Shown piece after piece: positions 16,348-25,883 of a stretch of DNA of 64,000 nucleotides. The position numbers and the translations under genes were made by a program. The DNA comes from Mycobacteriales bacterium (GTDB lineage Bacteria > Actinomycetota > Actinomycetes > Mycobacteriales > Mycobacteriaceae). The notes below the pieces were generated by a model, which saw only the letters and a list, made by a program, of their open reading frames with translations, was not told where the DNA came from and did not search any database. Location of the stretch: assembly GCA_012842085.1 (NCBI GenBank), contig DUTM01000011.1:1-64000 (forward strand), in the 5' to 3' direction. Each line of letters opens with the position of its first letter. The stretch's first letter is position 1.

Positions 16348-16515
16348 TTAGTCGAGATCAACAAGGCCGAGCTTAGCTGCCTTCACGAGACGACGCGGGA
16401 TAGCAGTATCCTGGCCGTCAATTTTGACGTTGTCGAGGGCCACGTTGCGGGCCTTCCACTGGGAACGGCGCGAATGGGTGTTCGCGCGAGACTTACGGAA
16501 CTTAGGAGTTGCCAT
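16348..16515 (-). CDS. rpmF: 50S ribosomal protein L32, zinc-free form
   Basis: A 55-aa protein starting [20 protein letters not shown], the L32 signature. It has no cysteine at all, whereas the zinc-binding L32 form carries CxxC pairs. The C-terminus is [12 protein letters not shown]. rpmE2 lies upstream on the same strand with a 34-bp gap, so they are probably co-transcribed. A strong terminator follows. Confidence 0.94.
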   Translation of the reverse strand: MATPKFRKSRANTHSRRSQWKARNVALDNVKIDGQDTAIPRRLVKAAKLGLVDLD

Positions 16516-16549
16516 TGTGCAGGTCCTTACTTAATAGATGGGGCGCGAA

Positions 16550-16825
16550 CTACTTGTTGTTCTTGGCCTTACGGCGCGGAATACGGTTACCGTAGCGACG
16601 CTGGAACTTCTCCACGCGGCCGGCGGTGTCCATAACACGCTGCGCACCAGTCCAGAACGGGTGGGACTCGGAAGTAACATCCACCACGAGCAATGGGTAG
16701 GTGTTGCCGTCTTCCCATTCAATTGTGCGGTCGGAGGTCACGGTCGAGCGAGTCAGGAATTTGGTTCCAGTGCTCGCATCTTGGAAGACCACCGGATGGT
16801 AATCGGGGTGAATATCCTTCTTCAT
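16550..16825 (-). CDS. rpmE2: 50S ribosomal protein L31 type B, zinc-free
   Basis: A 91-aa protein starting [20 protein letters not shown], with [20 protein letters not shown], diagnostic of type B L31 (YkgM-like). It lacks the CxxC pairs of type A L31. In other actinobacteria type B paralogues are induced under zinc shortage by Zur, but no clear Zur palindrome was seen upstream. An AAAGGGACG ribosome-binding region precedes the ATG. It is divergent from rpmB-rpmG-rpsN-rpsR. Confidence 0.94.
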   Translation of the reverse strand: MKKDIHPDYHPVVFQDASTGTKFLTRSTVTSDRTIEWEDGNTYPLLVVDVTSESHPFWTGAQRVMDTAGRVEKFQRRYGNRIPRRKAKNNK

Positions 16826-17246
16826 AATCGTCCCTTTTAAAGCTAGTTGTGGTTTTGTGGCGCTGTAGCCGCTGCGCTACTGCGGGGCTTTCAGCGATGC
16901 GGCGAATTCTTTTCGCGCGAGATCTTGCACATAACGAAGATGCCTTCGAAAAAGTGCGACTGCACAATAATACTAGTTAACAGCCTAGGAATGAAATCGG
17001 CAGCATCTAACGTTGTGCGACTTGTTTAGTATAACGATGACCTGGAGCTTTTCCCAAGACAGATAAAATTGCTGCTCATTCCCGATAAGCGCATTACCCC
17101 TGCCGGGAATAGCCAAATTGCCAAAATGGGGTGTTTCCGAGTATTGTAGACGTCTGCTGTTGTCTATACGTATGTCAGCGCCCATCCCGGATACTCCGAC
17201 CGTCCATCGGATTCCGACAAGACTGGGCGGAAGGAGAAAGAACGCC
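16826..17246. promoter_or_regulatory. Divergent control region between two ribosomal-protein transcripts
   Basis: 421 bp without a gene. On the minus strand TATTAT at 16967-16972 is a candidate -10 for rpmE2, leaving a leader of about 140 nt that contains a small hairpin (CGAAG-GCAT-CTTCG near 16935-16949). On the plus strand TATAAC near 17030 and TATACG near 17167 are weak candidates for rpmB. GGAAGGAGAAAG at 17229-17240 is the rpmB ribosome-binding site. I looked for a Zur-type palindrome and did not find a clear one. Confidence 0.45.
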
Positions 17247-17483
17247 ATGTCGGCGCATTGCCAAGTAACGGGACGCAAGCCGAATTTCGGCAAGAGCGTC
17301 TCGCACTCACACCGGCGCACTAGCCGTCGGTGGAGCCCAAACATTCAACGGCGTCGTTACTACCTCCCCTCGGAGGATCGTTACGTCACCCTTAACGTTT
17401 CCACTAAGGGCATCAAAGTCATCGACCGTGATGGCATTGAGTCTGTTGTGGCACGTTTACGAGCACAGGGAGAGCGTATCTAA
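17247..17483 (+). CDS. rpmB: 50S ribosomal protein L28
   Basis: A 78-aa protein starting [20 protein letters not shown], followed by [15 protein letters not shown], the L28 signature. It has one cysteine only, so the zinc-binding four-cysteine arrangement is absent. GGAAGGAG lies 7-10 nt before the ATG. It is the first gene of the set rpmB-rpmG-rpsN-rpsR, and its stop codon overlaps the rpmG start (TAATG). Confidence 0.95.
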   Translation: MSAHCQVTGRKPNFGKSVSHSHRRTSRRWSPNIQRRRYYLPSEDRYVTLNVSTKGIKVIDRDGIESVVARLRAQGERI

Positions 17484-17647
17484 TGGCCCGTAGTCAAGAT
17501 CGTCCAATTGTTAAAATGAAGTCCACCGCGGGCACCGGCTACACTTACGTCACTCGTAAGAACCGCCGTAACAACCCGGACCGTCTCGTCATGAAGAAGT
17601 ACGATCCGGTCGTCCGCAAACACGTTGATTTCCGCGAGGAGCGATAA
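17483..17647 (+). CDS. rpmG: 50S ribosomal protein L33, zinc-free form
   Basis: A 54-aa protein with [20 protein letters not shown] and ending [17 protein letters not shown], characteristic of L33. No cysteines are present. Its ATG shares a base with the rpmB stop, indicating translational coupling; rpsN follows 2 bp after its stop. Confidence 0.95.
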   Translation: MARSQDRPIVKMKSTAGTGYTYVTRKNRRNNPDRLVMKKYDPVVRKHVDFREER

Positions 17648-17649
17648 GA

Positions 17650-17955
17650 ATGGCTAAGAAGTCCAAAATCGCCAAGAATGAGCAGCGCAAAGCTATAGTT
17701 GCCCGCTACGCGGAACGCCGTCAAGAGCTGAAGCGCATTATTTCCTCCCCGAACTCTTCTGATGAAGAGCGCATGGAGGCGCAAGCTGAACTCCAGCGTC
17801 AGCCCCGCGACGCCAGCCCGGTGCGAGTCCGCAACCGCGACTCCCACGATGGTCGTCCCCGTGGCTACCTGCGTAAGTTCGGTGTGTCCCGTGTCCGTCT
17901 ACGCGAGATGGCTCACAAAGGTGAGCTGCCTGGCGTCAGCAAGTCGAGCTGGTGA
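17650..17955 (+). CDS. rpsN: 30S ribosomal protein S14, zinc-free form
   Basis: A 101-aa S14 of the long, cysteine-free type, with [20 protein letters not shown] at the start and [20 protein letters not shown] near the end. The short zinc-binding S14 (61 aa, CxxC pairs) is normally encoded in the rplE region, outside this window. It lies tightly between rpmG and rpsR. Confidence 0.95.
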   Translation: MAKKSKIAKNEQRKAIVARYAERRQELKRIISSPNSSDEERMEAQAELQRQPRDASPVRVRNRDSHDGRPRGYLRKFGVSRVRLREMAHKGELPGVSKSSW

Positions 17956-17963
17956 GGTAATTC

Positions 17964-18215
17964 ATGGCTAAGCGCAATAATATGAGAAAACACCGCCCCG
18001 AGCAGGGTCGTCGTAATAAGAAGAACCCGCTCGTCGCAGCTGGTGTTGAACACGTTGATTACAAAGACATCAACCTGCTTCGTCAGTTCATTTCTGACCG
18101 CGGCAAGATTCGCAGCCGTCGCGTAACCGGTCTCACCCCGCAGCAGCAACGCGAAGTTGCCGCTGCCGTGAAGAACGCCCGCGAAATGGCTCTTCTTCCG
18201 TTTGCCAGCCGCTAA
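17964..18215 (+). CDS. rpsR: 30S ribosomal protein S18
   Basis: An 83-aa S18 with [20 protein letters not shown] and [20 protein letters not shown], the S18 core. It has no cysteines, unlike the form with an N-terminal CxxC. It is the last gene of the four-gene ribosomal set, followed by a strong terminator. Confidence 0.95.
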   Translation: MAKRNNMRKHRPEQGRRNKKNPLVAAGVEHVDYKDINLLRQFISDRGKIRSRRVTGLTPQQQREVAAAVKNAREMALLPFASR

Positions 18216-18248
18216 ACCGGCGGGAACTGACAACGCATAAACAGCACA

Positions 18249-18290
18249 TCTGGGCCGCACCTCCAACGGGTGCGGCCCAGATTCTATTTA
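18249..18290 (+). terminator. Terminator after rpsR
   Basis: TCTGGGCCGCACC and GGTGCGGCCCAGA form a 13-bp perfect stem with a 7-nt loop, followed by a T-rich stretch. It lies about 35 bp after the rpsR stop. Confidence 0.88.
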
Positions 18291-18379
18291 GAACTTTTTC
18301 CCCGAACTGCTCATACACCTAGACTAGAGTTCGGATATTCCATAGCACCGAGTCACCCACCCACGGAAAGGACAACCGC

Positions 18380-19315
18380 ATGCTGGCAGTGTTTCAAGGC
18401 TTCGGCATTATCGGTGTCGTCATTTTGGTGGGATACCTGCTGGCTCGCACCGGTGCCCTATCGGAAGAGAATGCCCAAGGCTTAAACAACTTTTGTTTCT
18501 GGATTGCCACCCCTGCACTGCTCTTCGACACCATGGTGAAATCCGACCTAAAAGCAGTATTTTCGGCTCACCTTACGGTTGCAGTGGTAGCTAACCTGTC
18601 GGCAACTCTGATCTTCGTTGTGATTGCTCGACTTTGGCTCAAACGCAGTGCCCCGGAATTAGTCATTGGGGGTTTAGCGGCAGGTTACGTGAACTCTGCT
18701 AACTTAGGCATCCCCATTGCTCTCTACGTGATTCACGATTCCACCGCCTTCGTCCCTATTTTGCTGTTCCAAACAATTCTGCTGTGCCCTGTTGCGCTGT
18801 CGATTCTGGACCAGCTGGTACTGCAACAGCAAAAGGAACCGTTGTGGAAGCGCCTCATCCAACCGCTTAAAAACCCGATGGTGGTTTTTGGTTTTGCGGG
18901 ACTTTTTGCAGCACTCGCGCAGTGGACTCCCCCCACTGTCATTGGCCAGCCGCTGCATCTGCTTGGCCAAGCCGCGGTGCCCGCCGGTCTGGTGGGATTT
19001 GGCCACTCGCTCTTCGGCGTTAACCTTCTGCAAAAAGGGGTCTCCCCGCGCCGGGATGTGGGGCTGGCGGTGCTGCTAAAAGTTGTGGTCATGCCGCTCA
19101 TCGCCTGGATGTTCGGCAACTTTGTGCTCAACCTGGATCCCCAAATGCTTTTCGGCGTCACTGTTTTCGCGGCGCTGCCCACAGCAGTGAACGTCTACAT
19201 TTTTGCTACCCGCTACAACACTGCGAGATATTTGGCACGTGACGCCAATATGATTTCGACGCTATTGTCGATGCCCGCCATACTGCTCATCTCATTTTTA
19301 CTATTGCCCGCCTAG
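18380..19315 (+). CDS. AEC (auxin efflux carrier) family transporter
   Basis: A 311-aa integral membrane protein with about ten hydrophobic segments. It opens with FGIIGVVILVGYLLARTGAL, and NFCFWIATPALLFDTMVKSD is typical of the AEC family, which in bacteria includes malate and other organic-acid carriers. A conserved-looking VNSANLGIPIALYV resembles the broken helix of this fold. The substrate cannot be told from sequence. GGAAAGG precedes the ATG. It stands alone between the ribosomal genes and convergent purH. Confidence 0.85.
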   Translation: MLAVFQGFGIIGVVILVGYLLARTGALSEENAQGLNNFCFWIATPALLFDTMVKSDLKAVFSAHLTVAVVANLSATLIFVVIARLWLKRSAPELVIGGLAAGYVNSANLGIPIALYVIHDSTAFVPILLFQTILLCPVALSILDQLVLQQQKEPLWKRLIQPLKNPMVVFGFAGLFAALAQWTPPTVIGQPLHLLGQAAVPAGLVGFGHSLFGVNLLQKGVSPRRDVGLAVLLKVVVMPLIAWMFGNFVLNLDPQMLFGVTVFAALPTAVNVYIFATRYNTARYLARDANMISTLLSMPAILLISFLLLPA

Positions 19316-19373
19316 TAGGTAGTTAGACAGTAGTTACAAACCCTAGCTGGCCAGTATTATGTGCAAACAATAA

Positions 19374-19405
19374 AGTGGGGCGCTCCGTTTCGGGAGCGCC
19401 CCACT
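19374..19405. terminator. Bidirectional terminator between AEC gene and purH
   Basis: AGTGGGGCGCTCC and GGAGCGCCCCACT form a perfect 13-bp stem with a 6-nt loop, A-rich on the left and T-rich on the right. It lies between two convergent genes and can serve both. Confidence 0.9.
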
Positions 19406-19423
19406 GTTAGTTTCAGTTAATTA

Positions 19424-21016
19424 TTAGTGGGCGAAGTGGCGGCAACCAGTGAGGTACATGGTGACGCCGGCCTTCTCTGCAGCTTCAATAACTTCCTTGT
19501 CACGGATGGATCCACCAGGCTGGACAACAGCCTTGACACCAGCCTCGGCCAGAACTTCGAATCCGTCAGCGAAGGGGAAGAAAGCGTCGGAGGCCGCGAC
19601 GGCTCCCTTGACACGATCCTCAGCCCGCTGGACGGCGAGTCGAGCCGAGTCGACGCGGTTAACCTGTCCCATTCCGACGCCCACTGTGGCGCCGCCTTTA
19701 GCCAAAAGAATCGCATTGGATTTGACGGAGCGACAGGTGCGCCAAGCGAATTCGAGATCCTTGAGGGTTTCCTCGTCTGCGGCTTCACCGGCAGCCAGTT
19801 CCCAATTCTTGGCGTAGTCACCGTCCACATCTACGCGGTCTCGCTCCATGAGGAGGACACCACCGCTGACCTGGCGGTAATCGTAGTATGGGGATTCGTA
19901 ATCTTCGACCAGAAGAATACGCAGGTTCTTCTTCTGGGAGAGAATCTCGACAGCACCGTCCTCATAGGAGGGGGCGAGGATAGCTTCGGTGAAAACCTTG
20001 CTGACCTCTTCTGCCATCTCGCAGGAAACCTCCACATTGGAGGCGATGATGCCACCGAAGGCGGAAACCGGGTCGCAGGCGTGTGCCTTCCGGTAGGCGT
20101 CTGCCACGGAGTCGTTTGAGATGGCGATGCCGCAGGGGTTGGCGTGTTTGATAACGGCCACACAGCTGTCTTCATGGTCGTAGGCGGAACGCCAGGCAGC
20201 ATCCGCATCCATGTAGTTGTTGTAGCTCATGGCTTTACCGTGTAGCTGTTTAGCTTGAGCAATACCCGGGTGGGCATTGTCCAGGTAGAGTGCCGCAGAC
20301 TGGTGGGGGTTTTCACCGTAGCGCAACACGTCTCCGCGTTCGAAGGTAGCTCCCTTCCATACCGGGAACTCTGCTTCGCGCTTAACGTCTTCATCGTCAC
20401 TGGCCGCAGCGGCACGCTCTCCTAGTTGCTCGGCGAACCACGTGGCGACAGCAACATCGTAGGAAGCGGTGTGCTGGAATGCTTCAGCCGCCAATTCGGT
20501 GCGTTCTTGCAGCGAGAAGCCACCCTCGTCAAGCGCTTTCAGTACCGCATCGTAACGAGCCGGATCCGTCACCACCGCGACAGAGGGATGGTTTTTGGCA
20601 GCGGCACGCACCATGGAAGGGCCGCCAATGTCGATCTGTTCGACGCAGGCGTCAAAGTCTGCCCCGGAGGCTACAGTTTCTGCGAAGGGGTAAAGGTTCA
20701 CCACGACGAGCTGGAACAGGTCAACCTCAAGTTCTTTCAGCTGCTCCAGGTGTTCCGGCTTGCGGGTATCGGCCAAGATACCGGCGTGAACGCGCGGATG
20801 GAGGGTCTTGACGCGGCCTTCCAGGCATTCGGGGAAGCCGGTAAGTTCGTCAACCGCTGTTACCGGCACTCCGGCATCTTTGATGCGTCCTGCGGTGGAG
20901 CCGGTAGACACAATTTCGACACCAGCGGCGTGGAGGCCCTTCGCGAGTTCCTCAAGACCGGTCTTGTCGTAAACGCTCACAAGGGCGCGCTTGATGGGCT
21001 TGCGATTATCTGACAC
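19424..21016 (-). CDS. purH: Bifunctional AICAR formyltransferase / IMP cyclohydrolase
   Basis: Catalyses the last two steps of purine synthesis, AICAR to FAICAR to IMP. The N-terminal cyclohydrolase domain shows [24 protein letters not shown] and [16 protein letters not shown]. The C-terminal transformylase domain has the catalytic KHANPCGIA and ends [11 protein letters not shown]. The start is the GTG at 21016, 2 nt after the purN stop, with GGGAT in the purN end as ribosome-binding site; about 530 aa, normal length. It is downstream of purN and coupled to it. Confidence 0.95.
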   Translation of the reverse strand: MSDNRKPIKRALVSVYDKTGLEELAKGLHAAGVEIVSTGSTAGRIKDAGVPVTAVDELTGFPECLEGRVKTLHPRVHAGILADTRKPEHLEQLKELEVDLFQLVVVNLYPFAETVASGADFDACVEQIDIGGPSMVRAAAKNHPSVAVVTDPARYDAVLKALDEGGFSLQERTELAAEAFQHTASYDVAVATWFAEQLGERAAAASDDEDVKREAEFPVWKGATFERGDVLRYGENPHQSAALYLDNAHPGIAQAKQLHGKAMSYNNYMDADAAWRSAYDHEDSCVAVIKHANPCGIAISNDSVADAYRKAHACDPVSAFGGIIASNVEVSCEMAEEVSKVFTEAILAPSYEDGAVEILSQKKNLRILLVEDYESPYYDYRQVSGGVLLMERDRVDVDGDYAKNWELAAGEAADEETLKDLEFAWRTCRSVKSNAILLAKGGATVGVGMGQVNRVDSARLAVQRAEDRVKGAVAASDAFFPFADGFEVLAEAGVKAVVQPGGSIRDKEVIEAAEKAGVTMYLTGCRHFAH

Positions 21017-21018
21017 TT

Positions 21019-21651
21019 TTAATCCCTTTTCTTTTCTGTTTTGCGGGTGACGCGAGCATCTGTACCGTTTTCTGCGATATCTGCAATGAGGTCGCACAGG
21101 AGACGGCGCTCCACAACTTTGATGCGATCATGCAACGTTTCCACTGTATCGTCTGGCATAACCGGCACTGGTTCTTGAGCTAGCAAAGGCCCCGTATCCA
21201 TGCCTTCATCAATAAGGTGGATGGAGGAACCGGTGTATTTCACCCCGTAGGCAAGTGCTTCTTCGACCGCATGTGCGCCCATAAAAGAGGGCAGCAACGC
21301 GGGGTGTGTGTTGATGAAACGACCTTTAAATTGATGCACCATACGAGGTCCGGTGATGCGCATAAATCCAGCGGAGACTACGAGGTCTGGAGAGTAGTGG
21401 TTGACGGCTTCTGTGAGGGCCTCGTCCCACTCGGCGCGGTTAGAGTATTGCGCAAAGTCACAGAGGAAGGTGGGAATCCCCTCTGCTTCTGCTTTACCGA
21501 GAGCCTCACAGGGCCGGTCCGCTCCGACCGCGACTACTTCAGCGGGATAATCTGGTTGATGTGTTGCGTCTATGATGGCCCCCATAAGTGAGCCGATTCC
21601 CGACACTAAAACAACTACCCGCAGTGGGGCAGCTTCATCAGATGAGTCCAC
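21019..21651 (-). CDS. purN: Phosphoribosylglycinamide formyltransferase
   Basis: Transfers a formyl group from 10-formyl-THF to GAR in purine synthesis. It has [18 protein letters not shown] (phosphate-binding start), [13 protein letters not shown], and the catalytic core [17 protein letters not shown] with Asn and His, then [12 protein letters not shown]. 210 aa is typical. GTG start at 21651 with GGAAGG ahead. The pair purN-purH and the position next to perM and sucD match the M. tuberculosis Rv0951-Rv0957 order. Confidence 0.95.
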   Translation of the reverse strand: MDSSDEAAPLRVVVLVSGIGSLMGAIIDATHQPDYPAEVVAVGADRPCEALGKAEAEGIPTFLCDFAQYSNRAEWDEALTEAVNHYSPDLVVSAGFMRITGPRMVHQFKGRFINTHPALLPSFMGAHAVEEALAYGVKYTGSSIHLIDEGMDTGPLLAQEPVPVMPDDTVETLHDRIKVVERRLLCDLIADIAENGTDARVTRKTEKKRD

Positions 21652-21843
21652 ACTGAACCTTCCAACATATGACTAGTGGATGACGTCTAGTCTAGTCCGT
21701 CATCCGGTGTTTCCCTATCTGCCTTTTCAGGATTCTGCTCCGGTTCATCGTCGGAGGCATCCGTGGCATCTTCCTCGGGTGTGTCGGTGGCTTCTTCCGA
21801 ATTTTCCGTATCGTCCACAGCAGAATCAACACTTTCAGCACCG

Positions 21844-23133
21844 TCAACCGCTGCTTCTTCCGTTGCTTCTGCCCTCTTCGGCTTCTTCTACGTCAGGCGT
21901 TTCTTCTGCGGCAGATGTTTCTTCCGCGGCAGCAGCACGATCGGCTTTGCGTTGCGCGGCACGCCGCTTCCGGTAGGTGTCCCAACTTTCTGCATGGGGT
22001 CCTGCCGTGGAGAACACAGTAGCTGTGCCGATCACCAAGATCCACACCGCTAAAACCAACCCGATCAGCGCCTCCGACATACTAACCCGTCCCATAACCC
22101 CAATGCTGCCTCCGGCCACCCAGGCGCCCAGCGCAAAAAGACTTGCCGTGGTTATCGCGCTGAAAAGAATCGCTTTAATGCGATCCGGGAAGGTTTCTCC
22201 ATGCACATCTTTAGTGGCGAGAATGGTGGAGATAATGGGTACCACCAAGAAAAGGAGCCACCACCATTGCGCTTCACCTTGTGGCAACGCAGCAAAGGCG
22301 GGAAGTGCCGGCAGTTCCGAAATATTCGTGGAGTACAGGCTGGCGTGGGTAGTGCCAATGCGGAGTCCACCCCCGGACAGTATTATCGCTCCGGCAATCG
22401 CCATATTGGGAAGATATAGCAAGGTAAGAAAACCGAAACTGAGGATCCCGGCAGCCGTTGTGCCATACATAAGAACGTCGCCCAGAAGATCCCAGTGCAC
22501 CAAAAGGGAAACAAAGGCGGCAACCGATCCGAAGAAAAGCAGCAGTGCTGCCAGTCTCCCCACTATCCGAAAACCTTCGGTCCCCCAGCTGGGGAAAGTC
22601 TCCTTCGCATAAGGAATGATGTGAAGGGTTCGCGACCGGAGCCCTGCAAAAAGCCCAATAAGGGTAGTCCCCAGAACAAAACCGAAAAGCGCTATCGGGC
22701 TGGGTGCTTGCACAAAGATTTCAGAAGCTGACGCCCGCAAGGTCACCCAACTGAGCAGTGCTATGAGAAGCGGAGTGATGATGGCTATAGCTGCGTAGAG
22801 CTGTGTATCTTCCGGACGTTCGTCACTGGTAAAGGTACGGGCGGCTAGTGCCAAGAGGGCAATGTAGCCGATCGTGGGTAATAGGGGCAGCAATCCCACA
22901 ACTGTTAAATAGCCCGTAGGCCCTATTCCGTAGAAGGGAACTTGGTGCACTATGAGCCAAAAGCTCACACTATAGGGCCACCAATAGATTCCTTCGGTGT
23001 CAGTTGCGGCGAGCATACTGGCGCACAACAACATTCCGAGAACGAAAAGTGCGACAGGTGGTAGTAGCGCCGGCAGGATGACATTTTTTCGGGCAGGCGC
23101 AACGGAGCGGAGATTAGCCAATTTATTTTTCAA
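21844..23133 (-). CDS. perM: PerM-like polytopic membrane protein (DUF6350), frameshifted tail
   Basis: A 429-aa protein with about nine to eleven hydrophobic segments, placed between purN and sucD where M. tuberculosis has PerM (Rv0955), reported to support cell division by stabilising FtsB. TTG start at 23133 after GGAGAGGAG. The end is odd. In this frame the acidic tail EETPDVEEAEEG turns into a short Gly/Ser/Arg run and stops at 21844. Removing one G from the GGG run at 21872-21874 restores an acidic tail (AEATEEAAVDGAESVDSAVD and onward) to a stop at 21687-21689, about 52 residues longer. This is either a sequencing error or a real one-base insertion. Confidence 0.72.
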   Translation of the reverse strand: MKNKLANLRSVAPARKNVILPALLPPVALFVLGMLLCASMLAATDTEGIYWWPYSVSFWLIVHQVPFYGIGPTGYLTVVGLLPLLPTIGYIALLALAARTFTSDERPEDTQLYAAIAIITPLLIALLSWVTLRASASEIFVQAPSPIALFGFVLGTTLIGLFAGLRSRTLHIIPYAKETFPSWGTEGFRIVGRLAALLLFFGSVAAFVSLLVHWDLLGDVLMYGTTAAGILSFGFLTLLYLPNMAIAGAIILSGGGLRIGTTHASLYSTNISELPALPAFAALPQGEAQWWWLLFLVVPIISTILATKDVHGETFPDRIKAILFSAITTASLFALGAWVAGGSIGVMGRVSMSEALIGLVLAVWILVIGTATVFSTAGPHAESWDTYRKRRAAQRKADRAAAAEETSAAEETPDVEEAEEGRSNGRSSG

Positions 23134-23159
23134 CTTAGCTCCTCTCCGCAGACTACTCC

Positions 23160-24062
23160 TTAACCATTATGCAAGCTTAGATAGGTTTCTCGGGCCAAGC
23201 GCGCGGTTTCTGCCGGGGTTTTACCAACTTTTACGCCTGCGGCTTCCAACGCTGCTTTCTTTGCCTGGGCGGTGCCGGCCGAGCCGGAAATAATTGCTCC
23301 CGCATGCCCCATCGTTTTTCCTTCAGGGGCAGTAAAGCCGGCCACATAACCCACCACAGGTTTGGTGATGTTTTCTTTAATATACTGCGCCGCTTGTTCT
23401 TCCGCGTCACCACCGATTTCACCAATCATAACGATCAGTTCCGTGTCCGGGTCGTCCTCAAACGCCTGCAGTGCATCAATATGGGTGGTACCAGGGATGG
23501 GGTCTCCTCCGATGCCTAGTGCCGTAGAGATACCTATGTCATGCACATCTGCCATGAGTTGGTAGGTAAGGGTTCCGGATTTGGAAACAAGACCAATAGG
23601 ACCTTGTTGGGTAATCCCATCCGGAGTAATTCCCACATTGCATTCACCGGGGGTGACGATACCTGGGCAGTTAGGCCCGATCATGCGTGTGTGCTGGCCT
23701 TTTTGCACATTGAACGCCCACGCAAGGGCGGCGTCGTGCACGGGGAGGCCTTCAGTGATGGTCACTAGTACTGGTATTTCTGCCTCGATGGCTTCCAGCA
23801 TGGCGGATTTGGTGAAACGTGCCGGCACAAAAATAACGGAGACATTAGCGTCAGTCTCCCGGATGGCCTCTTTCACTGTGCCAAAAACCGGGATCTTTTT
23901 ATCGACATTATCGAAATATACTTCGGTGCCAGCTTTGTTGGGGTTGACGCCCCCTACAATCTTGGTGCCTCCAGCGAGCATGCGAGCGGTGTGGCGCATG
24001 CCTTCCCGTCCGGTCATTCCTTGGACGATAACTCGGCTGTCTTTGTTAACGAAGATGGACAT
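23160..24062 (-). CDS. sucD: Succinyl-CoA ligase, alpha subunit
   Basis: TCA-cycle enzyme subunit that binds CoA and carries the phosphohistidine. The N-terminal CoA-binding fold has [15 protein letters not shown] and [11 protein letters not shown]. The active His is in [15 protein letters not shown]. 300 aa is standard. It starts 2 nt after the sucC stop, so the two subunits are co-translated. perM lies downstream. Confidence 0.96.
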   Translation of the reverse strand: MSIFVNKDSRVIVQGMTGREGMRHTARMLAGGTKIVGGVNPNKAGTEVYFDNVDKKIPVFGTVKEAIRETDANVSVIFVPARFTKSAMLEAIEAEIPVLVTITEGLPVHDAALAWAFNVQKGQHTRMIGPNCPGIVTPGECNVGITPDGITQQGPIGLVSKSGTLTYQLMADVHDIGISTALGIGGDPIPGTTHIDALQAFEDDPDTELIVMIGEIGGDAEEQAAQYIKENITKPVVGYVAGFTAPEGKTMGHAGAIISGSAGTAQAKKAALEAAGVKVGKTPAETARLARETYLSLHNG

Positions 24063-24064
24063 AT

Positions 24065-25261
24065 TTATTCTCCCTCGCTGTTGGACAATCCAAGACGGTC
24101 AGCCGTAATGCGTGCCACCATGCGTGCGCCCTCATCCATGCGAGCTGCGGTGGTGATGTACGGTAGGTTAGCTTCTTCAATAACCTTTCGTCCCTCTTCA
24201 ACGGCATTTCCGTCGATACGGATGACGATCGGTTTTTCGGCGCTGTCCCCCAGGGATTGGAGTGCTTTCACAATGCCGCTGGCTACTTCTACGCAGGAAG
24301 TGATTCCACCGAACACGTTCACAAAGATTGCTTCCACATCCGGATCATCCATGATGATGCGAAGGCCAGCCTCCATCACTTCAGCAGACGCCCCGCCTCC
24401 AATATCGAGGAAGTTAGCGGGTTTGATGTCACCATATTTCTCTCCGGCGTAGGCCACCACGTCCAAGGTTGACATGACCAGACCCGCACCGTTTCCGATG
24501 ATGCCGACATTGCCGTCGAGTTTCACATAGTTGAGACCAACTTTTTTGGCCGCGATTTCACGGAAGTCAGCACCGGAGTCGTCTCTAAACTCGTCGAAAA
24601 GTGACAGATGCCGGAACTCGGAGTTGTTGTCGAGGGTAACTTTCCCGTCGATGGCGAGAATTTCATCGTCAGTAGTCCGCACTAGCGGGTTAACTTCCAC
24701 TAGCGTGGCATCGGCATCAATCATGACCTCATAGAGCTGTTGCACGACTGATGCTGCTTTATCTTGGATTTCTTCCGGAAGTTGTCCCTTCTTTACGATC
24801 TCAAGAGCGCACTCACGGGTTAACCCATCGACTGGGTTAATAGGTATTTTGGCCAACAACTCGGGTGTATCTTTTGCTACCTGCTCGATATCCATACCCC
24901 CCGATACGGAACACATAGCTAAGTAGCCACGGTTTGATCGATCGAGCAGGAAAGAAAGGTAGTACTCTTCGGCGATATCAACACCGGGATCAACCAACAG
25001 TCTCCGTACCCGGTGACTTTTAATGTCCATCCCCAAAATCTCATTGGTGTACTGATTGAGTTCTTGCAGGTTGTGTGCAAGCTTGACGCCACCTGCTTTG
25101 CCCCGTCCGCCTACCTTCACTTGGGCTTTGACAACAACTGGGAATTCCATGTCGGCTACTGCGCCAGCAGCCTGTTCGGAATTGTAGACAACGCTACCTT
25201 GCACAGTAGGGACGCCGTATCGGGCGAAAAGTTTTTTGGCTTGATGCTCGTAAAGATCCAT
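24065..25261 (-). CDS. sucC: Succinyl-CoA ligase, beta subunit
   Basis: ATP-grasp subunit that partners SucD in making ATP or GTP and succinate from succinyl-CoA. It starts [20 protein letters not shown], with [18 protein letters not shown] in the ATP-grasp domain and [14 protein letters not shown] and NFLDIGGGA in the C-terminal domain. The start is the ATG at 25261, giving 398 aa; the open frame continues upstream for 32 codons without family similarity. A 622-bp AT-rich region separates it from the divergent M23 gene. Confidence 0.95.
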   Translation of the reverse strand: MDLYEHQAKKLFARYGVPTVQGSVVYNSEQAAGAVADMEFPVVVKAQVKVGGRGKAGGVKLAHNLQELNQYTNEILGMDIKSHRVRRLLVDPGVDIAEEYYLSFLLDRSNRGYLAMCSVSGGMDIEQVAKDTPELLAKIPINPVDGLTRECALEIVKKGQLPEEIQDKAASVVQQLYEVMIDADATLVEVNPLVRTTDDEILAIDGKVTLDNNSEFRHLSLFDEFRDDSGADFREIAAKKVGLNYVKLDGNVGIIGNGAGLVMSTLDVVAYAGEKYGDIKPANFLDIGGGASAEVMEAGLRIIMDDPDVEAIFVNVFGGITSCVEVASGIVKALQSLGDSAEKPIVIRIDGNAVEEGRKVIEEANLPYITTAARMDEGARMVARITADRLGLSNSEGE

Positions 25262-25883
25262 GTACTGTTGACAACTCTCTACATGTTTTGGAACAAACGA
25301 AATTTCTCTGAGAGAACAACTGATTGCGATTCTACGGTTATTTGTGACCTTTAGCACTTTGATCGAGGGGGAAAGTACAGATATCTACGGACTTATTTTC
25401 TATTGCTCTTCTCCAAAGACTCTTCTCGAGGCCGAATACGGTGAATTTAATTTGTTATAAAAGAAGTCTCAAATAAATGTTGCTGCAACATTTTCGTTAT
25501 AAACCGCTTTTCTACGGAATTTGTAAATTTTTTTAATATTCTCCTGCGGCGAACGTCACAACTTCATCCAATTCACTTGCGGCGAAACAAAATGCCGAAA
25601 CCGTAAAGCATATACCCCCGAATTAGGGTAATTTTTAGCAGTTTTAAGAGACCCAAAAATGCCTTTACCGCTCAGTAAAATCGTTCTGAACTGCACTTTT
25701 ATCGATATTCTGGATTTAAATCTCACAATCCGGGCAGAAAATAACAAACAAATAACGAAATTAAGTCCTTTGGATATCGAAAACAGCTTGTTTCAAACCC
25801 GTAGCTCAATTAGTCTTATAAACGTTCGATAACAAATAGGTCACGCCTGCAATAGGCGGACCGGTGGAAAGCAGAGGTTGCCT
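25262..25883. promoter_or_regulatory. AT-rich divergent control region, sucC / M23 peptidase
   Basis: 622 bp with no convincing gene. It is markedly AT-rich between about 25430 and 25800. It contains a 17-mer, TCTGAACTGCACTTTTA (25685-25701), found again upstream of the first porin gene. It also holds a direct repeat ATAAC-N6-ATAAC (25741-25756) resembling the spaced repeats bound by MtrA-type regulators. Near the M23 gene there is a CGCCTG/AGGCG hairpin (about 25845-25860) and AGAGG as ribosome-binding site. For sucC, TAGAAT on the minus strand (25329-25334) is a weak -10 candidate. Confidence 0.5.
25685..25701 (+). repeat. 17-bp motif shared with the porin upstream region
   Basis: TCTGAACTGCACTTTTA, identical to 33833-33849. 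Here it lies 183 bp upstream of the M23 peptidase start, on the same strand as that gene. GATATTC lies within 3-4 bases of it in both places, after it here and before it at the porin site. Confidence 0.7.

Noticed and set aside
16826-17246. Zur operator between rpmE2 and rpmB
   Set aside because: Expected from zinc-free paralogues in other species, but no convincing TGANAATNATTNTCA-type palindrome was seen.
25556-25747. 63-codon minus-strand frame within the sucC / M23 intergenic region
   Set aside because: No ribosome-binding site, no family similarity, and it overlaps the shared 17-mer and other control-like sequence.
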